From positions 9,877 through 73,876 of the forward strand of contig CAZJZV010000006.1 of NCBI GenBank assembly GCA_964550635.1: DNA of 64,000 nucleotides, given 5' to 3'. Of this stretch, positions 50,213 to 59,734 are shown piece by piece; position 1 is the stretch's first letter; each line of letters opens with the position of its first letter. The translations under genes and the position numbers were made by a program. The notes under the pieces were generated by a model. That model ran no database searches. It saw only the letters and a program-made list of their open reading frames with translations, and had not been told where the DNA came from. The DNA comes from RGIG4097 sp964550635. Its GTDB lineage: Bacteria; Bacillota; Clostridia; Christensenellales; CAG-917.

Positions 50213-50929
50213 ATGTACGACGTCGAAAAACTGCAATCTGCAAAAGAATATTTGGATCTGCTTTCGCAGTCGATAGACCCCACCACGCGCGAGCATATCG
50301 ACGATCCGATTCTCCAAAAAGACGAAATCAAAGACGTTCTGCGCTTTGCGTCCGAAGTGTTGTCTGCGCTTTCGCAAAACGGCATAACCGACTCAATCGA
50401 GCCGTCCGCTTTCGATGCGTCCGCGATCGACAAATCCGCCATAGGTTTGACGGATAGAACGGTGGGTATCACAAGCCTTGCAATACGCATAAACAAGCAA
50501 GTAGACAAAAGCAAAATGCGTTCGCTCAAAGTCGCCACAATCAACGAATGGCTCGTCTCAAACGGCTACCTTTCAAAAGAAAAAGTCCCCGTCGTCCGCA
50601 ACGTAACCAAACTCGTCCCCACCGACGAAGGCTCGAAAATCGGTTTGCTCGAACTCGAAAAAATCAACCGTAGCACAGGCGAAATCACAAAGAAACTCAT
50701 CTTGTCCGTCAGCGGGCAACAATTCATCATCGACCATCTCGACGAAATCGCCGCCCAACCCGACGTCCCCGACGACGACACCGACGACGACTCCGATTTC
50801 ACCCCCGATTCCGCAACCCCCGACGACACTCCAACCTACACCACGCCCAACCACACCACCTACACCCCCGTCGTCCCCCAATCCTACGTCAACCCTCTCC
50901 CCGCCGACTACTTCGACGAAATCGAATAA
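50213..50929 (+). CDS. Protein of unknown function
   Basis: 238 residues. A helical N-terminal half (residues 1-100), then a compact segment SLKVATINEWLVSNGYLSKEKVP…TDEGSKIGLLELEK that reads like a winged-helix or phage-type accessory domain, then a low-complexity tail rich in D, T and P (from about 180). GGAG precedes the ATG. It is single, with a strong terminator after it. I do not recognise the family. Confidence 0.7.
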   Translation: MYDVEKLQSAKEYLDLLSQSIDPTTREHIDDPILQKDEIKDVLRFASEVLSALSQNGITDSIEPSAFDASAIDKSAIGLTDRTVGITSLAIRINKQVDKSKMRSLKVATINEWLVSNGYLSKEKVPVVRNVTKLVPTDEGSKIGLLELEKINRSTGEITKKLILSVSGQQFIIDHLDEIAAQPDVPDDDTDDDSDFTPDSATPDDTPTYTTPNHTTYTPVVPQSYVNPLPADYFDEIE

Positions 50930-51009
50930 CACATGTTAGTTTCAGCAATACAATAACTTACAATAAAGGAACTCAACCAAATTAAAACCATACAGCCGAA
51001 GAATACCGA

Positions 51010-51043
51010 TTGCATATAACTCCGCTTATATGCAATTTTATTT
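51010..51043 (+). terminator. Terminator after the unknown gene
   Basis: Ten-base perfect stem TTGCATATAA / TTATATGCAA with a six-base loop followed by TTTTATTTT. Confidence 0.8.
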
Positions 51044-51050
51044 TGCGCTA

Positions 51051-51079
51051 TTGACTATCAAATAGCATGGGATTATAAT
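51051..51079 (+). promoter_or_regulatory. Predicted promoter of the zinc-ribbon membrane gene
   Basis: TTGACT, 17-base spacer, TATAAT; AAGGAGG follows before the ATG at 51113. Confidence 0.7.
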
Positions 51080-51112
51080 ATATTAACAATTATACGTTTA
51101 AGGAGGCTTGTT

Positions 51113-52312
51113 ATGGATAATTTGAGCAAATGCCCAAAATGCGGAAAACCGACCATGTCTGCATTCAATTTTTGTCCGTTTTGCGGAGCATCTCTTACGG
51201 AAAATCAACCTACTACGAATAGCAACGAGCGCGAATCAAACGTTATAGAAGACGTAGTTTTGGAAGAGGCACCGACTCAAAAAGCGGAAACCGCCCAACC
51301 AAATACCGATACTGTTTTCGAAGAGTTTCGCAATCCGTCACCTAGTCCGTCACCCAATCCGTCAAACACTAGTTCCAAAAAGGCAAACAAACTCGCGGGC
51401 AACAAACGAGCGATGACAATCGTCAAATATTCTCTCGTCGTCGCATTTTGCTTGCTTTCGTTCATTTTCTCGTTCTGCCCGATATATTCTTTTGATTTGG
51501 CGGATTATATCACTCCCTACTATGACGTATCCGTCGACGGCGAATTCAAAATCAACATTTTACCCACTGATTATATGACGGGAATGATTTCAGCCGCTAA
51601 AAATTACGATCCCGATAGAGACGCAACGAAAATCGAAAAACTGCAAGAAGAAGTCAACGACGCAGAAGAGGATTTTGTCGCAGAATTGGAATCTGAACTC
51701 TGTTACCGGCAAGTTAAAGCCGTCAAAAGACACGATAGACGCCCTCAACAAGGTAAAAACCGCCACTTACAAGTCGCAATATTGCACGAAGGGTAATGCC
51801 GCTCAAAAAGTTAGCGTGATCCTTTGCGGAATACTCTCTCTTCTCAATATCCTGTTTTCCGCGACAATGCTCGGATTGTCAGTTTACACTCTTGCCTGCA
51901 AAATTCAAGACAAGAAATGCAAAGCGGAAAATTCGTTGTGTTCTTGCCGTTATATCTATTTTTGTCCCTTGCCGTTTTGTCCGTAGAGTCCACTGTTGCC
52001 AGCGCATTCATCTCGGGAACGATGATTACGCATATCATCTTTACATGCATTGCTATCGTTGCACTGCTCGTGTCAACGTGTTTGAAATACAAAAAAGCGA
52101 ACCAAATCAGAGCAATCGTCACAACGGTCGCAGGCGTTGTGCTTTCAGTCGTGGTCGTCGCTTGTTGCCTTGCACCGTCAATGTCAGTAACCTTTACGAC
52201 TACCCTTGCAGACAGGTCTAAACCGCGCGATTACACCTATGAACTCGGCAACGAATATATGGGCGCGTTCTTGTTGGAGCAAGACCATTCAAATCCGAAC
52301 ACCGAAATGTCT
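51113..52312 (+). pseudogene. Zinc-ribbon membrane protein, 5' part, frameshifted and split by an insertion
   Basis: N-terminal zinc ribbon CPKCGKPTMSAFNFCPFCG, a Pro/Ser/Asn linker, then membrane helices beginning TIVKYSLVVAFCLLSFIFSF. The original frame stops at 51796. Between about 51698 and 51925 the expected sequence (NSVTGKLKPSKDTIDALNKV, VSVILCGILSLLNILF) continues in the +1 frame, then returns to the original frame (GKFVVFLPLYLFLSLAVL). At 52312 the coding sequence is interrupted by a recombinase element; the remainder resumes at 54148. It has an intact promoter and AAGGAGG. The function of the intact protein is unknown. Confidence 0.8.
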
Positions 52313-53738
52313 TGGTTTTGCTCGATGTCAGATTATAAACAGAGGTGATTTTGTACCAACCGTCAGGCTCATCCCATACTGTAACCGAGTTTACAAGTAG
52401 GTCGATGATATGTCTACGGAAATCCTCATTCTCAATATCACCTTCGCAAAATTTACTTAACCACCATACAATATGGTCTTTCTCTAAAATCACATAATCA
52501 TCTTGTGCAACAACGAGTCGTTTTTCAATGGCTCGTTTTTCTTTTTCCAATTCTTTCAGACGGTCAGCGAGGGTGTCGGACTCAACCCCTTTTTCAACCA
52601 TTCTAATTAGATTATTGATAGACTTTTCGACCTCTTTAAGCTGTTCTCTCAAAGAAGGAATAATTGAGTTTTCCTCAACTTCTCTGATTGATTCCTTGAC
52701 AGCAATTTCGGCAAGTTCCTCAATCGTCTCCGGCGTAAGAAGTTTGAGAGCATCTTCAACAACTGCTCTTTCAATGAAATCTTTTTTCAGCGGCTTTTTA
52801 TCACACGAGTGTTCTCTTTTTCGTTTTCCGCAAGTGTAATAGTGGTAAATACTTCCGTTGCGACTTGTACCACATTCGCCTGTCATAAGAGACCCACAAT
52901 GACCGCAAAAGAGTTTTTGAGATAATAGATAATCTATCTTTGCTTTTCCCCTCGATGGGGCTTCTGCATTTTTGCCGAGTCTCTTTTGGACTATCTCGAA
53001 AATATCTTTATCGACAATAGCGGGTACACCACCATCAATTCGCAAGTCCTTATATTTGTAAATGCCAATATATCGTTCGTTCTTAAACATAGACCTAAAA
53101 CTGTTCTTGTTGAACTCGGCGTTCTTTGCTGTTCTATATCCTTTATTGTTAAAGGTATTACAAATTTCAGCTACGGTTGCTCCGTTCGCATAGAGTTCAA
53201 ATGCTTCTCGGACAATAGCTGCTCCGGCTTCATCTATCACAAGTTTTTTATCTTCAATTTTATAACCGAGAGGAATATGACCGCCAATACTATGACATTT
53301 GTTTGCCGACTCAAACATACCTCGGGTAATCTTCTGAGAGAGTTCCTTTGAATAAAACTCTGCCATACCTTCAAGCACAGCTTCAAGAATAACACCCTCC
53401 GGGTTATCGGAAATATTTTCGGTAGCGGAGATAACTCTAACGCCGTTCTTTTTAAGTCGTGCTTTATAAGTAGCAGAGTCATAACGGTTACGAGCAAAGC
53501 GGTCGAGCTTGTAAACAACTACGCCCTCCCATAATTGTTTTTCGCTATCTCGTATCATTCTCTGAAACTCAGTACGCTTGTCTGTATCCTTGAAAGCTGA
53601 TGTGGCTCTATCAATATACCTATCGACTATTTCATATCCCTGTTGCTCACAGAACGCCGTACAGACTCGATTCTGTCCCTCTATGGATTGCTCGGTCTGT
53701 CTATCGCTACTGTATCGCATATATAAAACAACTCTCAT
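52218..53738 (-). CDS. Large serine recombinase of the integrase/resolvase family
   Basis: 506 residues. Resolvase domain with catalytic Ser10 in YMRYSSDRQ, YKLDRFARNRYD and the long helix; recombinase domain with GHIPLGYKIEDKKLVID; zinc ribbon FCGHCGSLM…YYTCGKRKREHSC; and a coiled coil at about 370-430. This is the type that moves Tn916-like and phage-like elements. AAAGGAG precedes the ATG. The last about 30 codons lie beyond the left junction, so they are read from host DNA in antisense. It appears intact and is AT-richer than its neighbours. Confidence 0.93.
   Translation of the reverse strand: MRVVLYMRYSSDRQTEQSIEGQNRVCTAFCEQQGYEIVDRYIDRATSAFKDTDKRTEFQRMIRDSEKQLWEGVVVYKLDRFARNRYDSATYKARLKKNGVRVISATENISDNPEGVILEAVLEGMAEFYSKELSQKITRGMFESANKCHSIGGHIPLGYKIEDKKLVIDEAGAAIVREAFELYANGATVAEICNTFNNKGYRTAKNAEFNKNSFRSMFKNERYIGIYKYKDLRIDGGVPAIVDKDIFEIVQKRLGKNAEAPSRGKAKIDYLLSQKLFCGHCGSLMTGECGTSRNGSIYHYYTCGKRKREHSCDKKPLKKDFIERAVVEDALKLLTPETIEELAEIAVKESIREVEENSIIPSLREQLKEVEKSINNLIRMVEKGVESDTLADRLKELEKEKRAIEKRLVVAQDDYVILEKDHIVWWLSKFCEGDIENEDFRRHIIDLLVNSVTVWDEPDGWYKITSVYNLTSSKTKTFRCSDLNGLAPTRTRPYIRCRVHRCNRAV
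52308..52312. repeat. Left attachment core (attL)
   Basis: TGTCT within GAAATGTCTTGG; shared with the right junction. Confidence 0.75.
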
Positions 53739-53848
53739 TTTTCCAACTCCTTTAAGCGGCGGTAGAGAGCAAAAAGCTCAAAGGGGATAATCTTATTCCC
53801 CCTATTCTCATCCAACAGCACTTGTATTTTCGTTTGTATGCTTTTTTT

Positions 53849-54103
53849 CTATATCTTCGCTTTACCGTCTCTTGATGTGGAACGAAACTTTTCAAGAATG
53901 TAAAGTTCTTCTTCTGAAAGGGTTAAAGTCTCCTTCTTCTCAAAATTTCGTCTTTCCCAATCAAGCATAGCAAGCTCAAACCCGTCATCTGCATCAGTTT
54001 TGATTTTCAAACTTTCCATAGCAAGGTCAGCATTGGAAACATAGATATAGTTTCCATCTTTTCCTATGGTATAAGTATCGTTTTCATCTTCCTGTATTGA
54101 TTC
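53849..54103 (-). pseudogene. Gene fragment inside the element
   Basis: 85 open codons on the minus strand directly after a stop, with no good start codon until an internal ATG at 54019. The translation TYTIGKDGNYIYVSNADLAM … SLKIKTDADDGFELAMLDWE … LTLSEEELYILEKF looks like real protein sequence. It is probably the 3' end of a gene from the larger element this one derived from. Family not recognised. Confidence 0.5.
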
Positions 54104-54145
54104 CTATCATTATTCTACTTGTGTGATTCGTCGTGTGCATGCACT

Positions 54146-54150
54146 TGTCT
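54146..54150. repeat. Right attachment core (attR)
   Basis: TGTCT within CACTTGTCTGGGAAA; both copies place TCT as a codon in the host frame. Confidence 0.75.
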
Positions 54151-54411
54151 GGGAAATTTTACAAATGGAGCCTTTGGACAACCGCACTCGTCATCCTATT
54201 CTTGATCTTATCCTTGGTTTGCTCGATTGTGATTAGTGAATCGGTGAACACCGCAATGATTGACAACGACCTTGACGATGCGTTCTCCGTAGAACTCGGA
54301 GGCGGATTGATTTCGGCACTCATCCTTTCAATCGTAGCCTTCATCTTCATCGCAATTCCGTTGCCAACCTCCGACGACAAACAATACCTACCCGACACCT
54401 ATGCCCATTAA
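54148..54411 (+). pseudogene. Zinc-ribbon membrane protein, 3' part
   Basis: Continues the host frame after the element: SGKFYKWSLWTTALVILFLIL, a loop with DNDLDDAFSVELGGG, a last helix LISALILSIVAFIFIAI and the stop at 54411. Too short and promoterless to be a gene of its own. Confidence 0.75.
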
Positions 54412-54463
54412 AATCTACAACCCAACGCATAATCCAACCAAAACACCGCTTTGAACGCAAAAG

Positions 54464-54491
54464 AAAAATCCCGACGGTTGTCGGGATTTTT
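54464..54491. terminator. Bidirectional terminator
   Basis: Stem AAAAATCCCGAC / GTCGGGATTTTT with a GGTT loop, between the split membrane gene and the convergent M28 peptidase gene. Confidence 0.85.
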
Positions 54492-54508
54492 TGTTGTCTT
54501 GTGGGACG

Positions 54509-55783
54509 TTATTTTTTGGATTGTTCTTGGGCGGCGATTTTGTCGATGACGCGGAGAATCACGTCGAAGCCAAGACCTACCGTGTCTACCGTGAAACGTT
54601 CGGGTTGATCGTAGAAGGTGTGGTAGTAGTTGGTAAGGATAGGATTTTGTGCCGCGAAGGTGATGGTCTTTACGCCGACTTTGTGGAAGGGAGTGGAGTC
54701 GCATCCGCCGACGGGATTGACGATGTTGCCGGGCTTTTCGATGCCTGCTTCGGACATGGATTCCACGAACATTCTTTCAAGGTCCTTGTTGAACTTGGTG
54801 AATTGCCACGTATCGCCGTGGACGACTTCGAAGAAACCTTCGTCCGCAACGGAGTCGATATTGATATTCCAACAATTTTGAAGGATTTCTTCGCCCTTAT
54901 GTCTTCTCGTGAAAGCGAGAGAACCGCGAAGACCTGCTTCTTCACTGCCGCAGTTGAGGTCGATTATACGGCAACGAGCGGGCATTTTGTCAGGGTTTTC
55001 CTTGAAGTATTTGGTGACTTCATAAGCAAGTGCGATACCGGTTGCGTTGTCCATTGCGCCGGGGGAAGCGGTCTTGGGGTTCTTGTCGAGCCAGAGGGTG
55101 ACAAGGAATGCTCCGCCGATAAGGAAGGGACAAAGGAATTGATAGTAGTACGCGATTTCCCAGTAGAGACTGTAGAGTTCGTAGTTATCAGAGACCGTGA
55201 GTGCGAAGAAAAGGATTGCGAACACGGTGATTGCAAGCACGCAAACTGCACCAAAACCGACTTTAACGAACGCAAACGCAGGATTAAGTTTAGATTTGAC
55301 TGCGCTATGCTTCCAGTTCCAGCTCGTATCGGTGTGGCCGGAGAGCATAATGGTGTAGTCGTATTCGCCGTCTTCGGGAAGGAGTTCGCCGTAGGTGTTG
55401 TAGGAAACTTCTTGATGGAAGCACCAGTCGAGCCAAGTCTTGTAAAGGAACACGCTGTTGATCATCCAGAACCAAACCGCTACCATTCCGACGGTGGCAA
55501 GGAAGAAGAGTGCGGTGCTACCAAGGATGACGCCGAGCAACACGACGAGAGCGGCAATTATGCCTGCCCAACCTGCATAAGGTATTCCGCCGATAGACGC
55601 GCGGGGCGCAACGAGGAATTTCTCTTGAACGGGCTTGATGCCAAGTTCTTCGAGTTTGCCTGCCATGTAGCCGTGGAATTGCTTTTCGCTTTCGGATCCG
55701 GGAAGTCTGGGACCGATTTCGTTGGCTGCATGAGTTACGATTTCGTACGCCTCATCGGCATACTTTCTGAGTTCTTCTCTCAT
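54509..55783 (-). CDS. Membrane-anchored M28-family zinc aminopeptidase, paralogue
   Basis: 424 residues with the same plan as the protein at 634: NEIGPRLPGSESEKQFHGYM, then two central helices (GWAGIIAALVVLLGVILG, TALFFLATVGMVAVWFWM), GHTDTSWNW, two more helices (VGFGAVCVLAITVFAILFFA, YQFLCPFLIGGAFLVTLWL), SPGAMDNATGIAL, CGSEEAGLRGS and a late region GGCDSTPFHKVGVK. All expected zinc ligands are present. Encoded alone, upstream of a terminator and downstream of serS (45 bases). Confidence 0.87.
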   Translation of the reverse strand: MREELRKYADEAYEIVTHAANEIGPRLPGSESEKQFHGYMAGKLEELGIKPVQEKFLVAPRASIGGIPYAGWAGIIAALVVLLGVILGSTALFFLATVGMVAVWFWMINSVFLYKTWLDWCFHQEVSYNTYGELLPEDGEYDYTIMLSGHTDTSWNWKHSAVKSKLNPAFAFVKVGFGAVCVLAITVFAILFFALTVSDNYELYSLYWEIAYYYQFLCPFLIGGAFLVTLWLDKNPKTASPGAMDNATGIALAYEVTKYFKENPDKMPARCRIIDLNCGSEEAGLRGSLAFTRRHKGEEILQNCWNINIDSVADEGFFEVVHGDTWQFTKFNKDLERMFVESMSEAGIEKPGNIVNPVGGCDSTPFHKVGVKTITFAAQNPILTNYYHTFYDQPERFTVDTVGLGFDVILRVIDKIAAQEQSKK

Positions 55784-55828
55784 AATTTTCTCCTTATAAA
55801 AATTTATCTTATTATAATAATCAATATA

Positions 55829-57130
55829 TTATTCGAGTTCGCCCTTTGCGTTGATGAGGGTTGCGCCGCCCATAAACTTGCGGAGCACTTCGGGGATGGT
55901 CACGCTTCCGTCTGCGTTTTGGTATTGCTCGACGATTGCGGGGATCACGCGGGAAGTTGCAAGACCGCTACCGTTCAACGTGTGGAGATATTGGGGTTTG
56001 CCCGTTTCTGCGTCGCGGTAACGAGTGTTGTTACGGCGTGCTTGATAGTCGTTCGCGTTGGACACCGAGCTGCATTCCTTGTAGATGCCCATGGACGGGA
56101 TCCAAAGTTCGACGTCGTAGGTGCGCGCCATACTTGCGGAGCAGTCCCCCGCCGCCAATTTGCTGAGTCTGAAGTGCAAACCGAGTTTGTCGACGAGACG
56201 GCAAGCCTTGTTCACGAGTTCTTCAAACGCTTTGGGGCTATCGCAGGGTTTTGCGTATTGAACCATTTCGATTTTGTTGAATTGGTGACCTCTGATCATA
56301 CCGCGTTCTTCGCTTCTTGCGCTACCCGCTTCCTTTCTGAAGCAAGGGGAATACGCGAAGAATTTCATAGGCAGTTTTTCTTCGGGGACGATTTCGCCCG
56401 CGTACATATTGACGAGTGCGGTTTCCGCGGTGGGAAGCATAAAACGATTTCTCGTTCTGTCTTCGTCGCAGTCGAGCCAATAGACTTCGTCGCTGAATTT
56501 GGGGAATTGTCCTGCGCCGAAACCACAGTTATAACCGAGTTGGTAAGGGGGCAAAATGAATTCGTAGCCGTCTGCAAGGTGTTCTTCGATGAAGTAGTTG
56601 AGAAGCGCCCATTCGAGTCTTGCGCCCACTCCGCGATAGAGCCAGAAGCCGTTGCCCGAAAGTTTGACTCCGCGTTCGTAGTCGATAAGTCCGAGATCTA
56701 CGCAAAGGTCGTAGTGATTCTTGGGAGTGAATCCGTCGAAAGTCGGTTTCTTGCCCCATTCTTGAACGACTTGGTTATTCTCCTTTTCGCCGGGGAGAAG
56801 GTCGGGATCGGGAATGTTGGGAAGACGGCAAAGGAAATCGTTGATTGCGCCGATGAGAGAATTGATTTTCTCGTCGCCCGCCGCGATTTGATCGCCGATT
56901 TTGCGCATTTCTTCAAAGATAGGCGCGACGTCCTTGCCCTCTTTTTTGAGTTTAGGGATCTCGGCAGACACTTTGTTGCGTTGCGCTTTGAGTTGTTCGA
57001 TTTCGCCGATGAGAGCCTTACGTTGGTTGTCCCATTCGATGACTTGGGTGAAATCCACGTCGTGACCTTTCTTTTTGAGAGCCGCCGCGACTTCTTCGGG
57101 GTTGTTTCTGATTCTTATTAAATCTAACAT
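55829..57130 (-). CDS. serS: Seryl-tRNA synthetase
   Basis: 433 residues, normal length. N-terminal coiled-coil arm (about 30-100), then class II motif 2 in FRKEAGSARSEERGMIRGHQF and motif 3 in LNGSGLATSRVIPAIVEQYQ. Charges tRNA-Ser and tRNA-Sec. Lies between leuS and the M28 peptidase gene on the same strand. No T-box leader is visible in the 60 bases upstream. Confidence 0.96.
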   Translation of the reverse strand: MLDLIRIRNNPEEVAAALKKKGHDVDFTQVIEWDNQRKALIGEIEQLKAQRNKVSAEIPKLKKEGKDVAPIFEEMRKIGDQIAAGDEKINSLIGAINDFLCRLPNIPDPDLLPGEKENNQVVQEWGKKPTFDGFTPKNHYDLCVDLGLIDYERGVKLSGNGFWLYRGVGARLEWALLNYFIEEHLADGYEFILPPYQLGYNCGFGAGQFPKFSDEVYWLDCDEDRTRNRFMLPTAETALVNMYAGEIVPEEKLPMKFFAYSPCFRKEAGSARSEERGMIRGHQFNKIEMVQYAKPCDSPKAFEELVNKACRLVDKLGLHFRLSKLAAGDCSASMARTYDVELWIPSMGIYKECSSVSNANDYQARRNNTRYRDAETGKPQYLHTLNGSGLATSRVIPAIVEQYQNADGSVTIPEVLRKFMGGATLINAKGELE

Positions 57131-57190
57131 ATTTGCCTCGTATTATATTTCCTTTTATATCGTGCGATTTGCTTTATTGCTCGTCGACGG

Positions 57191-59623
57191 TTATGCGATT
57201 ATGTTCACAAGTCTGCCGGGCACGACTATGACTTTTTTCACGTCGCCGGTCAGTTGAGCGGATACCGCTTGTTTTGCCGCCTCTTCGATTTCTTCGCGAG
57301 ACGCGTCCTTGGACACGGTGATTTTCGCTCTCATCTTGGAGTTGATTTGGACTGCGAGTTCGATTTCGTCAAGGACGAGTGCCTTCTCGTCGCATACGGG
57401 GAAGGACTGGTTGAACACGGAGTATTCCTTGCCCATGACTTCCCAAAGTTCTTCGGAGAAGTGCGGTGCAAACGGCGCCATCAACAAGACGAGATCTTTG
57501 ATGCAATCGAGATAGAACGTACTCTTGTGTGCAACCGCGCTATCGTAAGCGTAAATCGCGTTGACGTATTCCATCATTCTTGCGAGTGCGGTGTTGAAAG
57601 AGAACGCTTCAAGGTCTGCGGTCACGCTCTTAATGGTGCGATTGCGGACGAAGTTGAGTTCCTTTTCTTCCTTGCCCATAGGTCTGTCTTCGAAGTTCTC
57701 GTAGCACTTTCTGACAAGACGCTCTATTCTGTCGAAGAAACGGATAATGCCGTCGAGTCCCTTATCGTTCCACGGACCGCCTTCGATATAGCTGAATCCG
57801 AACATAAGATACACTCTGAATGCGTCCGAACCATATTTTGAAACGCTATCGTCGGGGGAAACTACGTTACCGCGCGACTTGGACATCTTCTGTCCGTCGG
57901 GTCCCAAAATCGTGCCTTGGTGGACGAGAGAAAGGAAAGGTTCGTCGAAGTGCAAGTAGCCCATATCTCTCAACGCTTTCGTGAAGAAACGCGCGTAAAG
58001 CAGGTGCATACATGCGTGCTCCGCTCCGCCTATATACTTGTCGACGGGGAGAATTTTGTCGATTTTTTCGGTGTCGAAAGGTGCGTCCGCGTTCTTGTTG
58101 TCGGGATAACGCAGGAAATACCAACTCGAACAAACGAAAGTATCGAGAGTGTCGGGATCTCTTCTTGCAGGCGCTCCGCATTGGGGGCAAGTGCAATTCA
58201 TAAATTCTTCGCATTTTGCAAGCGGAGATTTTCCGTCGGGCTTGAACTCCACGTTGTAGGGAAGTTCGACCGGCAAATCCTTTTCGGGAACGGGAACGTC
58301 GCCGCAGTGCGGGCAATGGATAATGGGGATAGGTGCGCCCCAATAGCGTTGACGACTGATGAGCCAGTCGCGAAGACGATAGTTGGTTTTGAGTGCGCCT
58401 TTGCCCTCTTTTTCGAGTTTTTTGATGACGGCAATTCTGCCCTCTTCGGTGGTCATACCGTCAAACTCACCACTGTTTATCATCACGCCGTAGTCGCAGA
58501 AAGGAAGACTGTCGTCCACGTCTGCGGTTGCGCCCTTGATGACTCTTTCGACGGGCAAACCGAGTTTTTGTGCGAACACGTAGTCGCGGTCGTCGTGAGC
58601 GGCAACGCCCATAACCGCACCCGTGCCGTAACTTGCGATGACGTAGTCCGCAACGAGAATGGGCACTTCTCTGCCGTTGATGGGGTTGATTGCGTAAGAG
58701 CCGGTCAAGACGCCCGTCTTTTCGCGGGTGGAAGCCATACGGTCGATTTCGGTGACTTTCGCGCTTTCCGCCTTATATTTTTCGACCGCTTCTTTTTGTT
58801 CCGCGGTGGTCACGAGGTCGACGAGAGGACTTTCGGGAGCAAGCACGACGTAGGTCACGCCGAAAAGGGTGTCCGCACGAGTGGTGAACACTCTGAAAGT
58901 CACGTCGCTACCCTTGACTGCAAATTCGACTTCACCGCCGTAGGACTTGCCGATCCAGTTTTTCTGCATGGTTTTGGTCTTTTCGGGCCAGTCGAGTTTG
59001 TCAATATCTTCAAGGAGTTCGTCTGCGTATTGGGTGATTTTGAAGAACCATTGAGTGAGGTTCTTTCTGACGACGGTGCTTCCGCATCTTTCGCAAATAC
59101 CGCCTTGCGCCTGTTCGTTTGCAAGAACGGTGTTGCAGGAAGGACACCAGTTGACGGGTGCTTCTTTGCGGTATGCAAGCCCGTGCTTGTACATTTGCAG
59201 GAACATCCATTGAGTCCACTTGTAGTAGTCGGGCATACAGGTTTTGATTTCGTAATCCCAATCGTAAGTCGCGCCGATACGTTTGAGTTGGTCCTCCATC
59301 GTCGCGATATTTTTAAGGGTGCTGTCTTGGGGGTGAATACCCGTCTTTATAGCGTAGTTTTCCGCAGGGAGACCGAAAGCGTCGAATCCCATCGGGTGAA
59401 AGACTTCGTAACCTTGCATACGTTTGAAACGCGCGTAGGAGTCGGAAGGTCCGTAGTTATACCAGTGTCCCGCGTGGAGTTTCGCGCCCGAAGGATAGGA
59501 AAACATCTCAAGTACGTAGCATTTCTTATCCGCCTTTTCGGGGTGGAACTTGTAAAGTTGGGTGTCTGCCCAAATTTTTTGCCATTTGGCTTCGATTTGA
59601 CGTAAATCCATTGTTTTTTGCAA
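57191..59623 (-). CDS. leuS: Leucyl-tRNA synthetase
   Basis: 810 residues. Class I signatures: HAGHWYNYG in place of HIGH and GQKMSKSRGN; editing domain with TRADTLFGVTYVVLAPE; two zinc-knuckle-like CxxC pairs (CPSCNTVL…CERCGS, CPHCGD…CPQCGAP). Usual bacterial size. Attaches leucine to tRNA-Leu and edits mischarged products. Only 102 bases separate it from the divergent GH5 gene, and no T-box is visible. Confidence 0.97.
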   Translation of the reverse strand: MQKTMDLRQIEAKWQKIWADTQLYKFHPEKADKKCYVLEMFSYPSGAKLHAGHWYNYGPSDSYARFKRMQGYEVFHPMGFDAFGLPAENYAIKTGIHPQDSTLKNIATMEDQLKRIGATYDWDYEIKTCMPDYYKWTQWMFLQMYKHGLAYRKEAPVNWCPSCNTVLANEQAQGGICERCGSTVVRKNLTQWFFKITQYADELLEDIDKLDWPEKTKTMQKNWIGKSYGGEVEFAVKGSDVTFRVFTTRADTLFGVTYVVLAPESPLVDLVTTAEQKEAVEKYKAESAKVTEIDRMASTREKTGVLTGSYAINPINGREVPILVADYVIASYGTGAVMGVAAHDDRDYVFAQKLGLPVERVIKGATADVDDSLPFCDYGVMINSGEFDGMTTEEGRIAVIKKLEKEGKGALKTNYRLRDWLISRQRYWGAPIPIIHCPHCGDVPVPEKDLPVELPYNVEFKPDGKSPLAKCEEFMNCTCPQCGAPARRDPDTLDTFVCSSWYFLRYPDNKNADAPFDTEKIDKILPVDKYIGGAEHACMHLLYARFFTKALRDMGYLHFDEPFLSLVHQGTILGPDGQKMSKSRGNVVSPDDSVSKYGSDAFRVYLMFGFSYIEGGPWNDKGLDGIIRFFDRIERLVRKCYENFEDRPMGKEEKELNFVRNRTIKSVTADLEAFSFNTALARMMEYVNAIYAYDSAVAHKSTFYLDCIKDLVLLMAPFAPHFSEELWEVMGKEYSVFNQSFPVCDEKALVLDEIELAVQINSKMRAKITVSKDASREEIEEAAKQAVSAQLTGDVKKVIVVPGRLVNIIA

Positions 59624-59685
59624 TTCCTATATTAAGATATAGTAATTCTAATACTAAATACTTTATAAGTCAACAAAAAAGATTA

Positions 59686-59714
59686 TTGACACCCCCGCAC
59701 AGAAAAGCTAAAAT
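59686..59714 (+). promoter_or_regulatory. Predicted promoter of the GH5 lipoprotein gene
   Basis: TTGACA, 17-base spacer, TAAAAT; GAGGTG follows before the ATG at 59735. Confidence 0.7.
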
Positions 59715-59734
59715 AAATCCGTGAGGTGCTCGCT

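Larger units (their letters stand above)
52308..54150. mobile_element. Serine-recombinase insertion element, 1.84 kb
   Basis: Bounded by TGTCT at 52308-52312 and 54146-54150. Removing the segment between these copies rejoins the zinc-ribbon gene in frame (…NTEMS-GKFYKWSLW…), which fixes the ends. Contents: the recombinase and one gene fragment. No cargo, plasmid or conjugation gene is present, so it is a minimal or decayed integrative element. Confidence 0.85.

Noticed and set aside
54491..57121. Plus-strand open frame of 876 codons
   Set aside because: Runs antisense across both the M28 peptidase and serS, which have full family motifs; no ribosome site.
59624..59734. T-box leader for leuS or serS
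   Set aside because: The spaces upstream of both genes are too short and lack the T-box AGGGTGGNACCGCG-type core and specifier stem.
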